Assembly (NCBI GenBank): GCA_003214235.1 | Contig: QCLW01000007.1 | Coordinates: forward strand, 1 to 41,412 | Length of the DNA stretch: 41,412 bases | Direction of reading: 5' to 3' | From: Prochlorococcus sp. AG-418-F16 | GTDB lineage: Bacteria; Cyanobacteriota; Cyanobacteriia; PCC-6307; Cyanobiaceae | Shown here: piece by piece, positions 1 through 8,447 of the stretch | How positions within the stretch are numbered: position 1 is the first letter of the stretch | Layout of the letters: every line of letters begins with the position of its first letter | Notes under the pieces: model-generated | What the model was told of the DNA's origin: nothing | What the model saw: the letters and a program-made list of their open reading frames with translations, nothing else | The model's database searches: none | Made by a program: the position numbers and the translations under genes

Positions 1-121
1 CCATTTATGGTTTTGGGACAAAAATGAAGGATGGAAATTACGTCATACGGTTTTCAATAAAATCAATAACCAAGGAAATGATATTGAAGCAGCCATGTGG
101 GAAGGAAATAAAGCTAAATGA
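1..121 (+). CDS. C-terminal end of a probable N-acetyl sugar amidotransferase (WbpG/WbuX-like), 5' end outside window
   Basis: The frame starting at base 2 is open to a TGA at 119-121 and encodes 39 residues. The visible tail carries an aromatic FWDKNEGWKLR stretch, reminiscent of the end of WbpG/WbuX-type sugar amidotransferases. The stop overlaps the next ATG in an ATGA arrangement, which suggests translational coupling to the HisF-HisH fusion. In O-antigen clusters (WbpG with HisH2/HisF2, or WbuX/Y/Z) such an amidotransferase converts an acetamido group on a nucleotide sugar to an amidino group, using ammonia from the HisH/HisF pair. The family call rests mainly on this context. The catalytic domain lies outside the window. 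Confidence 0.55.
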   Translation, partial: HLWFWDKNEGWKLRHTVFNKINNQGNDIEAAMWEGNKAK

Positions 122-1560
122 GCAGTTCAAAGCGTTTAATTGCTCGTCTTGATATAAAGGGAAAGAGACTTATAAAAGGCATTCGTTTTGAAGGATTAAG
201 AGTAATTGGGGACGCATGTGAAGCAGCTGGAAAGTATGCAGCCAAAGGCGTTGATGAAATATTTTATACAGATGCGGTAGCAAGTCTATATGGAAGAAAT
301 GGGTTAGTCGAAGTTTTGCGAAATACTTCCAAAAAAGTATTCGTTCCAATAACTGCTGGTGGGGCGATAAGAACAGTTGAAGATGGTAGAAAACTTTTGG
401 CTGCTGGAGCAGATAAACTAGCTATAAATTCTGCAGCCATTAGAAATCCTGACCTTATAAATGAACTTTCTGAAAGGTTTGGTAGTCAGTGTGTCGTCAT
501 ATCAATACAAGTCTGTTACTCAACTGAGTCAAGATGGGATGTAATGATTGAGTCTGGAAGAGAAAGAACCAAAAAGAATCTTAATGAATGGGTAATAGAA
601 TGTCAAGATAGAGGGGCAGGAGAGATATTTATAACGTCAGTTGATAGAGATGGTACTGGTAATGGTCCAGATATTAATTTAATATCTCATGTTAAGGATT
701 TAGTAAAAATACCCTTAGTTATTGGAGGTGGCTTTTCGTCTAAAGATAACATTATAGAAGTTTATAAAGATTATAGAAATCTCTCAGGGGTCGCTATAGG
801 TTGGGCTTTACATAATCAAAGAATAAATATTAAGGAAACAAAAGAAAAACTCAAAGAATTAAATTTTTCAGTTAGAGATTTATCAGAAAAAATTACCCTT
901 ACTAATATTAAAGAAAATATTAAAGCTAGCATCATAAATTATGGGATGGGTAATACTCAAAGCCTTATAAATGCATTCAATCACTTAGGAATTGACTGTA
1001 AATTAACGACTGACTTTGAAACTATTGATAACACTCATTTTTGCGTATTACCTGGAGTAGGTGCCTTTCCTGAGGGTATGAGACAACTAAATCACTTCAA
1101 CCTGCTTGAAAAATTAAGAAACTTTAGTTCATCAGGAGGGCGTCTAATTGGAATTTGCCTAGGTATGCAATTACTACTATCAGAAGGAACAGAGTATAAA
1201 AATTGTAATGGTCTAAACTTAATTCGTGGGAAGGTAGAAAAATTACCATCTTTCAATATAAATGGGAAGAAAAGCTTAATTCCACATGTTGGCTGGAATT
1301 CATTAATCTTAAATAATCAAAGTTCTTTAAAAATGCCAAAAGATTTCGAGAACTTATATCAATATTTTGTACATAGCTACGCTTTGATGACTTCAAAAGA
1401 AATTGAAAAAAACATTATTTCTACAACAAATTTCGAAGGCCACTCCTTTGTCTCAATGATAAAAAATAAAAATACTATTGGTATGCAATTTCATCCTGAA
1501 AGGAGTGGGAAAGATGGTTTAAATTTACTAAGTTTTACTTTAAATTCTATTTTAGATTAA
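118..1560 (+). CDS. HisF-HisH fusion, ammonia-supplying subunits for surface-sugar amidation (WbuZ-WbuY type)
   Basis: This 480-residue protein joins a HisF-like barrel (about 1-258) to a HisH-like class I glutamine amidotransferase (about 270-480). The HisH half has a complete triad: Cys347 in GICLGMQ, and His459 and Glu461 in FHPE. The HisF half keeps the first catalytic Asp (ARLDIKGK), the phosphate-site Lys, and the gate residues seen in RLIARLD, VDEIF, ADKLAIN and GAGEI. The second catalytic Asp, in the VAIDA segment of histidine HisF, is Gln131 here (SIQV). Eukaryotic HIS7 has the opposite order, HisH then HisF. I infer that it hydrolyses glutamine and channels ammonia to the amidotransferase encoded just upstream, and does not make histidine. 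Confidence is high on family and moderate on role. Confidence 0.85.
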   Translation: MSSSKRLIARLDIKGKRLIKGIRFEGLRVIGDACEAAGKYAAKGVDEIFYTDAVASLYGRNGLVEVLRNTSKKVFVPITAGGAIRTVEDGRKLLAAGADKLAINSAAIRNPDLINELSERFGSQCVVISIQVCYSTESRWDVMIESGRERTKKNLNEWVIECQDRGAGEIFITSVDRDGTGNGPDINLISHVKDLVKIPLVIGGGFSSKDNIIEVYKDYRNLSGVAIGWALHNQRINIKETKEKLKELNFSVRDLSEKITLTNIKENIKASIINYGMGNTQSLINAFNHLGIDCKLTTDFETIDNTHFCVLPGVGAFPEGMRQLNHFNLLEKLRNFSSSGGRLIGICLGMQLLLSEGTEYKNCNGLNLIRGKVEKLPSFNINGKKSLIPHVGWNSLILNNQSSLKMPKDFENLYQYFVHSYALMTSKEIEKNIISTTNFEGHSFVSMIKNKNTIGMQFHPERSGKDGLNLLSFTLNSILD

Positions 1561-1594
1561 TATTGTGATTAATTTAAAAGGATAATATTTAATT

Positions 1595-2434
1595 ATGCTT
1601 TCAGAATTAGACCTAATACCAAAAGAGTTCGATTGGGTAAAGTACACCAGCTCAAATTATCTTAAAAAAATTCTAAACATTGAAGAGAATATTCAAAATC
1701 TAGATCAAAATTATTCACATCAAATTAACAAAAATGTTGATCCTAATAATCGAATTCCTTTCGCAGCAGAATTTGATGATTTAGCTCGCTTGCATTATAT
1801 TGCTAAAAACAGAAAAGTTACTACTATTCTGGAATTTGGTGTAGGCAAAAGTTCAATAATATTTGCTGATGCTTTAAGAAATAACAAATCAAAATTTTTC
1901 GAATATACATCTAGAAATTTAAGAAAATCAAACTTATATCAATGTTATTCTGTGGATAACAATTCTAAATGGATTAAAATATGTAAAAAAAACGCACCTG
2001 AAGATCTCTTAACCAATAATTTTTTAATTTTTAATAAAGCCCAATTGAAAACATCTGAATTTGTTGGAAGAATTTGTACTTTCTTCGATCCTATTCCTAA
2101 TATATCTCCTGATTTAATTTATTTAGATGCTCCCGATCAGTTCTCAGCTATTGGGAGTATCCGTGGTATTAGTACAAAACATTCAGATCGAATGCCTATG
2201 TCTGCTGATATTATTTCAATTGAACATTTTCTTCAACCTGGAACCTTAATAATTATTGATGGTAGAACAGCAAATGCAAGATTCCTAGAAAAAAACCTTC
2301 AAAGAAATTGGTCTTATTTATATGCAAGAGAATGGGATCAACATTTTTTCGAACTACAGGAAGAACCCTTAGGAATTTATAATGAAAAACATATTGACCA
2401 TTGTCTAGGAAAATCCTTTTATGAAAGATTTTAA
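1595..2434 (+). CDS. Methyltransferase-like protein of the surface polysaccharide cluster
   Basis: This 279-residue protein has no name I recognise. It has the outline of a class I SAM-binding fold: a glycine-containing loop (TTILEFGVGKSS, about residue 90), an acidic residue after strand 2 (YSVDNNS), and a strand-4-like DLIYLDAPDQF. A second hydrophobic strand ends in IIIDGRT. It lies 34 bases after the HisF-HisH fusion on the same strand, with an AAAGGATA Shine-Dalgarno-like sequence ahead of the ATG, so it is probably in the same operon. An O-antigen modification role is inferred from context. It could also be a SAM-fold protein without methyltransferase activity. Confidence 0.6.
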   Translation: MLSELDLIPKEFDWVKYTSSNYLKKILNIEENIQNLDQNYSHQINKNVDPNNRIPFAAEFDDLARLHYIAKNRKVTTILEFGVGKSSIIFADALRNNKSKFFEYTSRNLRKSNLYQCYSVDNNSKWIKICKKNAPEDLLTNNFLIFNKAQLKTSEFVGRICTFFDPIPNISPDLIYLDAPDQFSAIGSIRGISTKHSDRMPMSADIISIEHFLQPGTLIIIDGRTANARFLEKNLQRNWSYLYAREWDQHFFELQEEPLGIYNEKHIDHCLGKSFYERF

Positions 2435-2507
2435 ATAATTTATAGTTATTAATTTGCTCAAAATTCCATCACTACATTATATTTAAAATTAAATAATGGC
2501 TTAATTG

Positions 2508-3230
2508 ATGAACTGGGGGAAAAAAAGATTTTCTGACGATGATATTTATCTTAATGAAGATAGATACAATAATCAAAGACAAGACTTTGAATTAATCTTA
2601 TCAATTATAAAAGAAAAAATAAAAGAACCAGAGGTAAGCATTCTTGACTGTGGTTGCGCAACTGGAGAATTATTATATTTTCTTCAAGAAAATATAATTA
2701 ATTCGAAACTATCAGGATTTGATATATCTGAAAAAATGATAATGAAAGCAAAATGTAAAATGCCCAATGTTAATTACTTTGTACAAAATATAAACACTGA
2801 ATTTCAGAAATGGAAAAAAAAACCAGAGTGTGACATTGTAATTTTATCTGGAGTATTAAGTATTTTTGATGATTTTAAATTTATTTTAAATAATTTAATT
2901 TCCTGTACTAATAAGTTAGGATGTATTATTTTGACAATTATTTATAATAAAGATCCAATAGATGTTCTAGTAAGGTATAAGAGATATGGCTCTGAAGATT
3001 GGGAATGCGGATGGAATACTCCATGTAAAGAATCAATTGAAGATTACCTAAAGAAATCTCAGAAAATTAAAAATTTTGAGTGGAGAGATTTTAATCCAAA
3101 AGAAGATAGAAAAAAAAGAAAAGATGATCCAATGAGAAAATGGACTATAAATCTGAACGGAGAAAAGACAAATATGGTTGGAACTGGACAAATAATAAAT
3201 CAATCATTACTCATAATTAATTTGAACTGA
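2508..3230 (+). CDS. Class I SAM-dependent methyltransferase
   Basis: This is a protein of about 240 residues with a clear SAM-binding motif I, ILDCGCATGELL, near residue 46. An acidic strand-2 motif (SGFDISEKM) and a strand-4 CDIVILSGVLS follow, the pattern of Methyltransf_11/25-type enzymes. I start it at the ATG at 2508; a TTG one codon earlier is also possible. It is the last plus-strand gene of the polysaccharide cluster and faces the convergent 458-residue gene. The substrate is unknown. Methylation of a sugar or lipid in envelope synthesis is the contextual guess. Confidence 0.75.
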   Translation: MNWGKKRFSDDDIYLNEDRYNNQRQDFELILSIIKEKIKEPEVSILDCGCATGELLYFLQENIINSKLSGFDISEKMIMKAKCKMPNVNYFVQNINTEFQKWKKKPECDIVILSGVLSIFDDFKFILNNLISCTNKLGCIILTIIYNKDPIDVLVRYKRYGSEDWECGWNTPCKESIEDYLKKSQKIKNFEWRDFNPKEDRKKRKDDPMRKWTINLNGEKTNMVGTGQIINQSLLIINLN

Positions 3231-3283
3231 ATCTATCTTAAATTGGTATATAGGATTAAAATTTAAGGTTAATTTTGAAAATT

Positions 3284-4660
3284 TTAACAACCGAACAACG
3301 TTTTTATTATTTTTATAATGCCAACTCTCCTAGCTTTTTCATGTATAGAATTTTTTATGGTTGGTAATATTCCATTTTTAACTTCAAAGCCAGAAACACA
3401 TTTATTTTTTAAGCTATTTAAAAAATAATCTGTTGAAGATTGGAAATCTACATTATCTATATTTCTAAGAAAATCTTCTAGACCTTTTGAATCTTTATAA
3501 AAATGACATCCCGAATGATCTCTGAATGAAGAAGGAGCAAAACAAATGCATGGTTTATTTCTTAGAAGTCCTTGAAAACCAACCTTACCATTAAGGGTAG
3601 AAACTATTTTTGTTTGGTCAATTAAATCATAACTTGGGTACATTGGATCGACAAATTCTACTCCTTTTATTGAACTGATAATTTCATAATACTGAGGAGG
3701 TCTAAATCTTGGGTCAATTGGTTTTATATAAGTAGTAGGGTGCTCTTTTACATAAATTTTCATTTCTTTTGGCAAAGTTAGCCTAAGAGTATTGATAGCA
3801 CGTGTTTGTTCAACAAAACTTTTACCCATAGGCAAAGAACTTGACTCCGGTTGATAATGCATAAAATAAACAGCACTATTGTTTTGTATTTTGCTTCCCT
3901 TTTGCATGTTCCTTAAATATTTCTTGAAAATATATTTTGCATATATTTTTTGAACTAACCTTTGAGGTATATGTATAGGTTTGTATATTGAAAATGCCTT
4001 ATATCCATCCAAATTGTACATCCATGTAAGCATTCCTTTTTCATCTCTATGTGAAGAATCAGATCTTGAAGCATTTAAGTAATCTAAAGCATACTTTTCT
4101 GCAGTAATATCAGCACACTCAAATCTGTTATCCAATTCTAAAGAGACTAATTTATCAATTCCCTTATAAATAGAAATGAAGCCTGGTATCGCAGAAATAT
4201 CAAAAATATAAACCTCACCATAGTATATATTCTCTAATATCATCGCTAAAAGCCAAGTTTCAATACAATGAGGGACATTTACAGAAAAAAGATATTTGAT
4301 TTTTTTATCTTCAATATAATTACAACATCCAATAACTAATTCCCTAATTTTTGCCACGTAAAAAATAGAAGAATTTACCCACCTTCTTTCGCATAACATT
4401 ACCCATCTATAATCAGAAAGGATGAAATCTAGAGCTTTTTCATATATATCTACTCTTTTATTTATTAGATGATTAGAAAATAAATTACTTATGTTTGTTT
4501 CTCCCTTTAATTTATAATGCGAGCTGAAATGATTGCTTGTTGGATTTATTAAATTTAAAAATTTAGATAAATTTATTTCACGAAATTCTTCCCATTGATC
4601 AGGACATATTAATACTGAATTACTTAAATTCTCAGGACTACTTATGTAATCAAATCTCAT
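3284..4660 (-). CDS. Capsule polysaccharide/Kdo-transferase-like glycosyltransferase
   Basis: This is a 458-residue soluble-looking protein. The C-terminal half has the signature of the capsule-synthesis (KpsC/KpsS, Pfam Capsule_synth) fold: YFMHYQPE near residue 265, YVKEHP near 302, then STLNGKVGFQGLLRNKPCICF, where a Ser/Asn-Gly-Gly pattern binds the sugar nucleotide. The N-terminal 220 residues are not recognisable. It is convergent with the methyltransferase across about 50 bases and lies downstream of lexA on the same strand, separated by 185 AT-rich bases. It probably transfers a sugar in surface glycan assembly. Donor and acceptor are unknown. Confidence 0.65.
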   Translation of the reverse strand: MRFDYISSPENLSNSVLICPDQWEEFREINLSKFLNLINPTSNHFSSHYKLKGETNISNLFSNHLINKRVDIYEKALDFILSDYRWVMLCERRWVNSSIFYVAKIRELVIGCCNYIEDKKIKYLFSVNVPHCIETWLLAMILENIYYGEVYIFDISAIPGFISIYKGIDKLVSLELDNRFECADITAEKYALDYLNASRSDSSHRDEKGMLTWMYNLDGYKAFSIYKPIHIPQRLVQKIYAKYIFKKYLRNMQKGSKIQNNSAVYFMHYQPESSSLPMGKSFVEQTRAINTLRLTLPKEMKIYVKEHPTTYIKPIDPRFRPPQYYEIISSIKGVEFVDPMYPSYDLIDQTKIVSTLNGKVGFQGLLRNKPCICFAPSSFRDHSGCHFYKDSKGLEDFLRNIDNVDFQSSTDYFLNSLKNKCVSGFEVKNGILPTIKNSIHEKARRVGIIKIIKTLFGC

Positions 4661-4845
4661 ATAAAATTAAATATCCTAGATATAAAACTATACGATAATT
4701 ATCTTTAATATTCAATGCAATTAAAATTAAATTTTTAAAAATATAAAGGAAACAAATATTCTTTAATTCTAATTATTTTTATTAGATTCATTTAAAAAAA
4801 ACTTAAATTATAAAAATTAGTTATTTATGTTTAGCAGTTTAAACT
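4661..4845. other. AT-rich gap between lexA and the polysaccharide cluster
   Basis: This stretch of 185 bases is nearly all A and T. I see no ORF, tRNA or convincing stem-loop in it. It probably holds the promoter of the minus-strand glycosyltransferase-like gene and the untranslated tail of lexA. It marks the visible change from envelope genes to core genes. Confidence 0.4.
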
Positions 4846-5460
4846 CTATATTTTCCTCCATACTGCTAGTAACTTTCCTTGTATTACAACTTCATCTAGG
4901 TTTAACTCTATAGGTTCATAATTTGTATTTGCTGCCTCCAAAAATATCTTATTATTTTTTTTTATAAAATATTTTAATGTGGTTCCAAGCCCTGGAACCA
5001 ATGCACTAACAATAGTGCCATTTCTCAGAGAAAGAGAGTCTTTTATTGGCTCCATCAAAACCATATCTCCATCTGCAATGCAAGCATCAATCATTGAATC
5101 TCCATTAACTGTAAGAGCAAAAACATCTTTCTTTTTAATAACTTCAGAAAAATCTAGATTTTCATTAACATCAGAAAAAGTCTCTATTAAACCTCCTGCT
5201 GCGACTGATCCCATAACAGGAACTCCTTCTATCATCTCATCTATTAACTGAAGTGTTCTTGCTTTACCTTCTTGCCAAGAAATATATCCTTTTTCCTGAA
5301 GATGTTTTAGCCGACTTTGAATAGGAGCTGGTGATTTAAGACCCATTGCTTGCATCATTTGTCTTATTGATGGACTATGTTGGAAATTACTTATATATTC
5401 TTTTATCCAGGTATAAAGCTCATTTTGGGCTTCTGTTAGCTTGTCAGAAGAATGTAACAC
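4846..5460 (-). CDS. lexA: LexA repressor (SOS regulator, S24 protease)
   Basis: This 204-residue protein has an N-terminal winged-helix DNA-binding domain (about 1-70) and a C-terminal S24 self-cleavage domain. The cleavage bond is Ala88-Gly89 in VAAGG. The catalytic dyad is intact: Ser122 in NGDSM and Lys163 in TTLKYF. It should therefore be a self-cleaving repressor of the RecA-dependent type, unlike some cyanobacterial LexA proteins that lack these residues. The start is GTG. A near-consensus cyanobacterial LexA box lies 15 bases upstream of it, which suggests autoregulation. It follows argF on the same strand with a 57-base gap. Confidence 0.95.
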   Translation of the reverse strand: MLHSSDKLTEAQNELYTWIKEYISNFQHSPSIRQMMQAMGLKSPAPIQSRLKHLQEKGYISWQEGKARTLQLIDEMIEGVPVMGSVAAGGLIETFSDVNENLDFSEVIKKKDVFALTVNGDSMIDACIADGDMVLMEPIKDSLSLRNGTIVSALVPGLGTTLKYFIKKNNKIFLEAANTNYEPIELNLDEVVIQGKLLAVWRKI

Positions 5461-5475
5461 GACAAAAAAGTAACT

Positions 5476-5489
5476 AATACATTTGTACC
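5476..5489 (-). promoter_or_regulatory. Candidate LexA box upstream of lexA
   Basis: The 14 bases on the plus strand read AATACATTTGTACC. The cyanobacterial LexA consensus, as I remember it, is AGTACWNWTGTACT, so 12 of 14 positions agree and the spacing is exact. It sits between argF and lexA, 15 bases before the lexA GTG, a natural place for autorepression. It was found by eye and not scored against a matrix. Confidence 0.6.
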
Positions 5490-5517
5490 TCTTTTAACAA
5501 AAAAATGCAATAAATTT

Positions 5518-6441
5518 CTAAAGCAAGCAAGATAAAAGTGCTTGTTGTACATGTAATCTATTTTCGGCTTGATCAAAGATTCTACTTCTTTCACCTTCAA
5601 TAACTTCGTCAGTAATTTCTTTAGATCTATAAGCAGGCAGGCAATGAAGCACAATTGCATTTTTACTAGCATTACCTAGTAATTCTTTATCAATAGTAAA
5701 TCCCTTAAAGTCTTTATCTTTCTTTTCCTTAAAATTTTCTTCACCCATAGATGACCATACATCTGTATAAAGAACATTTGCGCCAGAAACGGCTTTATAA
5801 GGATCATCCGTGATTTTCAATAAATTTTTATCTTTATATATTTCATTTGCTCTTTTTATAATCAGAGCATCAGGTTCATAGCCTTTTGGGCATGCAATTC
5901 TAACTTCTACTCCTAATAATGCCCCACATAAAATAAGAGAATTTGCAACATTATTTCCATCACCTATAAATGTCAAAACTACATCTTTAAAATCGAGAAA
6001 TTCCTCATAAATTGTTAAAAAATCAGCTAAGGCCTGACATGGATGTTCTAAATCTGTAAGTGCATTAATAACTGGCTTAGTAGACCACTTTGCATATTCC
6101 TCCAAATTTGAATGCTCAAAAGTTCTAATCGCAATAACATCACAATATCTACTAAGAACTCTTGCAGTATCTTTGATAGGTTCACCTCTACCTATTTGAG
6201 AGGTTGTCGGATTGAGATCGATAGTTGTTCCACCAAGCCTTGACATGGCAACTTGAAAACTAACTCTTGTGCGAGTTGATGACTTATCAAATATTAATCC
6301 TAAAACTTTATTGTTAAGATCAACACTTATTTTTTTATTTTTAAAATTAATTGCAAGATCTAAAATATGAAAAACCTCATCAGTTGATAAATCCAAGCTT
6401 GATAGGAAATTATTATTAGCAAGCTTATTTGGTTTTAGCAT
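5518..6441 (-). CDS. argF: Ornithine carbamoyltransferase
   Basis: This 307-residue enzyme makes citrulline from ornithine and carbamoyl phosphate in arginine synthesis. Seen in the sequence: the carbamoyl-phosphate motif SSTRTR (54-59), HPCQALAD in the middle, and the ornithine-binding HCLP motif (266-269). The length is normal for the family. It lies between ftsH, whose stop is 28 bases upstream, and lexA on the same strand, so cotranscription with ftsH is possible. The LexA box lies downstream of it and should act on lexA only. Confidence 0.97.
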   Translation of the reverse strand: MLKPNKLANNNFLSSLDLSTDEVFHILDLAINFKNKKISVDLNNKVLGLIFDKSSTRTRVSFQVAMSRLGGTTIDLNPTTSQIGRGEPIKDTARVLSRYCDVIAIRTFEHSNLEEYAKWSTKPVINALTDLEHPCQALADFLTIYEEFLDFKDVVLTFIGDGNNVANSLILCGALLGVEVRIACPKGYEPDALIIKRANEIYKDKNLLKITDDPYKAVSGANVLYTDVWSSMGEENFKEKKDKDFKGFTIDKELLGNASKNAIVLHCLPAYRSKEITDEVIEGERSRIFDQAENRLHVQQALLSCLL

Positions 6442-6469
6442 AAATTTTTCTAGTAAGAACTAGATTCTA

Positions 6470-8356
6470 CTATGCAGGCATTTTACTCTCTGCCAAGAGA
6501 GCTTTGAGATCCTCCCCTTCTATAACTTCCTCTTGAAGAATTTTTTGAGAAATCGACTCCAGAAGAGGCAAATTGTTCCTCAAAATATTAAGTGCAGTTT
6601 CATGCGCATCATCAACTAAATCTCTAACCTCTTTATCAATTGCTTGAGCAGTAGCATCACTAACAGATCTTCTAGGATTATTTCCATTTCCTAAAAACTG
6701 ACCTCCTCCTTGTTTGTCGTAAGCAAGGGGACCAAGAATATCACTCATTCCAAATGTACCAACCATTTGTTCTGCTATATCAGTTGCTCTCTGTAAATCA
6801 TTTGAAGCTCCAGTAGTGATCTTTCCAAATACAACCTCTTCAGCAGATCTCCCTCCAAGAAGTGTAGCTATCTGACCTTTTAGTTCATCTTTGGAATTCA
6901 AAAATCTCTCTTCAGTTGGTAATTGAAGAGTGTAGCCAAGCGCACTCATACCTCTTGGTACAATCGAAATCTTTGCAACTTTTGAACCTCCAGGCATAAG
7001 ATGACCAACAATTGCATGACCCACTTCATGATACGCAACGACTTTCTTCTCATCATCCTGTAAAACCCTACTTTTCTTTTCTAAACCAGCAACTACTCTT
7101 TCTATAGCTTCACTTAAATCTTTTTGTTCAACACTCTTTCTTTTAGCTCTTGCAGCCAATAAAGCGGCTTCGTTTACCATATTGGCTAAGTCAGCTCCTG
7201 CAAAACCACTAGTGGCTTGAGCAATAGAATCTAAGTCTATTGAGTCAGAAAGTTTAATTTTTTTTGTATAAATTTCCAAAATTGTTTTTCTTCCAGACAG
7301 ATCTGGTCTATCAACTAAAACTTGTCTATCAAATCTGCCGGGTCTTAGTAAAGCAGCATCAAGCACTTCTGGTTGGTTAGTAGCTGCAAGGACAATTACA
7401 GGCTTGTCGGCAGAGGCAAACCCATCCATTTCTGTAAGGAGCTGATTTAAAGTTTGTTCTCTTTCATCATTCCCACCGACTACACCCATAGATCCTGAAC
7501 GACTCTTACCTATCGCGTCTAATTCATCAATAAATATTATGCAAGGAGCTTTTTTCTTCGCCTGTTCAAATAGATCTCGAACTCTTGCAGCTCCAGCGCC
7601 AACAAAAAGCTCTACAAATTCAGAACCTGAAATAATGAAGAAAGGGACTTCTGCTTCACCAGCCACAGCCTTTGAAAGAAGAGTTTTTCCTGTTCCTGGT
7701 GGTCCTACAAGAAGTACACCTTTAGGTATTCGCGCTCCTATATCAGTATATCTTTCTGGTTTTTTTAAAAAATCAACTATTTCTGTTAATTCCTCCTTAG
7801 CTTCATCAACTCCTGCTACATCTGCGAATGTTACTTTTGATTCGTCATCTGGTACATATACTTTAGCTTTACTTTTAGTAAAACTTAGAGCACCTTGAGC
7901 ACCTCCGCCTCCCATACTTCTTCTAGCGAAAAATTGTAAGACAAGGATAAAAATCAAAGGAGGAACAACCCAGCTCAATATAGTTGAGAAGAAATTAGGT
8001 TTCTTTGGAGGAGCAGCAGCGAATTCCACCCCTTTACTTTCTAACCTTTGAGGCAGATCCATATCAAAAATTGGGGTTGTCGCTAACACTGAGGGGGCGC
8101 CCTCTTCAGCTCCATTCAACTCATATCTGATTTGTTCTTGGGTAATATATGCTCTCTTTACCTCTCCATCATTAACTTGATCAATAAATAAGGAGTAAGG
8201 GACTCTAGGGATTTGCATATTTTGATTAGGGAAAAGGCTACTAAATAAAAGTAGTGCTCCAACTCCTATCAAAATGATATTTATAATTCCAAATCTTCTA
8301 TTAGGTTGATTATCGTCTTGTCTTATTGGCATAATTGTGAACAAATCTAAACTCAT
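6470..8356 (-). CDS. ftsH: ATP-dependent zinc metalloprotease FtsH
   Basis: This is a 628-residue membrane-anchored AAA+ protease. Two N-terminal membrane segments (about 23-41 and 124-142) flank a short periplasmic or lumenal domain. Walker A is GPPGTGKT (218-225), Walker B lies in [11 protein letters not shown] (about 273-283), and the zinc motif is HEVGH (443-447). Cyanobacterial FtsH proteins degrade damaged photosystem II D1 and other membrane proteins; which paralogue this is cannot be told by eye. The first ATG gives MSLDLF. A second at 8332 gives MPIRQD and is the alternative start. The upstream gap carries the palindrome at 8401-8428. Confidence 0.97.
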   Translation of the reverse strand: MSLDLFTIMPIRQDDNQPNRRFGIINIILIGVGALLLFSSLFPNQNMQIPRVPYSLFIDQVNDGEVKRAYITQEQIRYELNGAEEGAPSVLATTPIFDMDLPQRLESKGVEFAAAPPKKPNFFSTILSWVVPPLIFILVLQFFARRSMGGGGAQGALSFTKSKAKVYVPDDESKVTFADVAGVDEAKEELTEIVDFLKKPERYTDIGARIPKGVLLVGPPGTGKTLLSKAVAGEAEVPFFIISGSEFVELFVGAGAARVRDLFEQAKKKAPCIIFIDELDAIGKSRSGSMGVVGGNDEREQTLNQLLTEMDGFASADKPVIVLAATNQPEVLDAALLRPGRFDRQVLVDRPDLSGRKTILEIYTKKIKLSDSIDLDSIAQATSGFAGADLANMVNEAALLAARAKRKSVEQKDLSEAIERVVAGLEKKSRVLQDDEKKVVAYHEVGHAIVGHLMPGGSKVAKISIVPRGMSALGYTLQLPTEERFLNSKDELKGQIATLLGGRSAEEVVFGKITTGASNDLQRATDIAEQMVGTFGMSDILGPLAYDKQGGGQFLGNGNNPRRSVSDATAQAIDKEVRDLVDDAHETALNILRNNLPLLESISQKILQEEVIEGEDLKALLAESKMPA

Positions 8357-8400
8357 TATAAACTAAACCAACAGTTTCCGTATCTGTGATTGTTTGTTTT

Positions 8401-8428
8401 GGGTAAGAACCGTACGGTACTTTAACCC
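8401..8428. repeat. Palindrome between ribD and ftsH, candidate operator or RNA hairpin
   Basis: The core ACCGTACGGT (8409-8418) is a perfect 10-base palindrome. The dyad extends outward through AAG/CTT (8405-8407 with 8420-8422) and GGGT/ACCC (8401-8404 with 8425-8428), with one A:A mismatch and a two-base bulge. It lies 45-72 bases upstream of the ftsH ATG and 20 bases past the ribD stop. Neither side has a T-run, so a classic intrinsic terminator is unlikely. A DNA operator or a leader hairpin for ftsH fits better. This is inference. Confidence 0.45.
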
Positions 8429-8447
8429 ATATAAAATATCTTAAAAA

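Noticed and set aside
5436-5672. Minus-strand frame across the argF end and lexA start
   Set aside because: It overlaps two sure genes in another frame and covers the LexA box, so it is not coding.
7539-7898. Open frame on the plus strand inside ftsH
   Set aside because: It is antisense to the AAA+ domain, and its composition follows from the ftsH codons.
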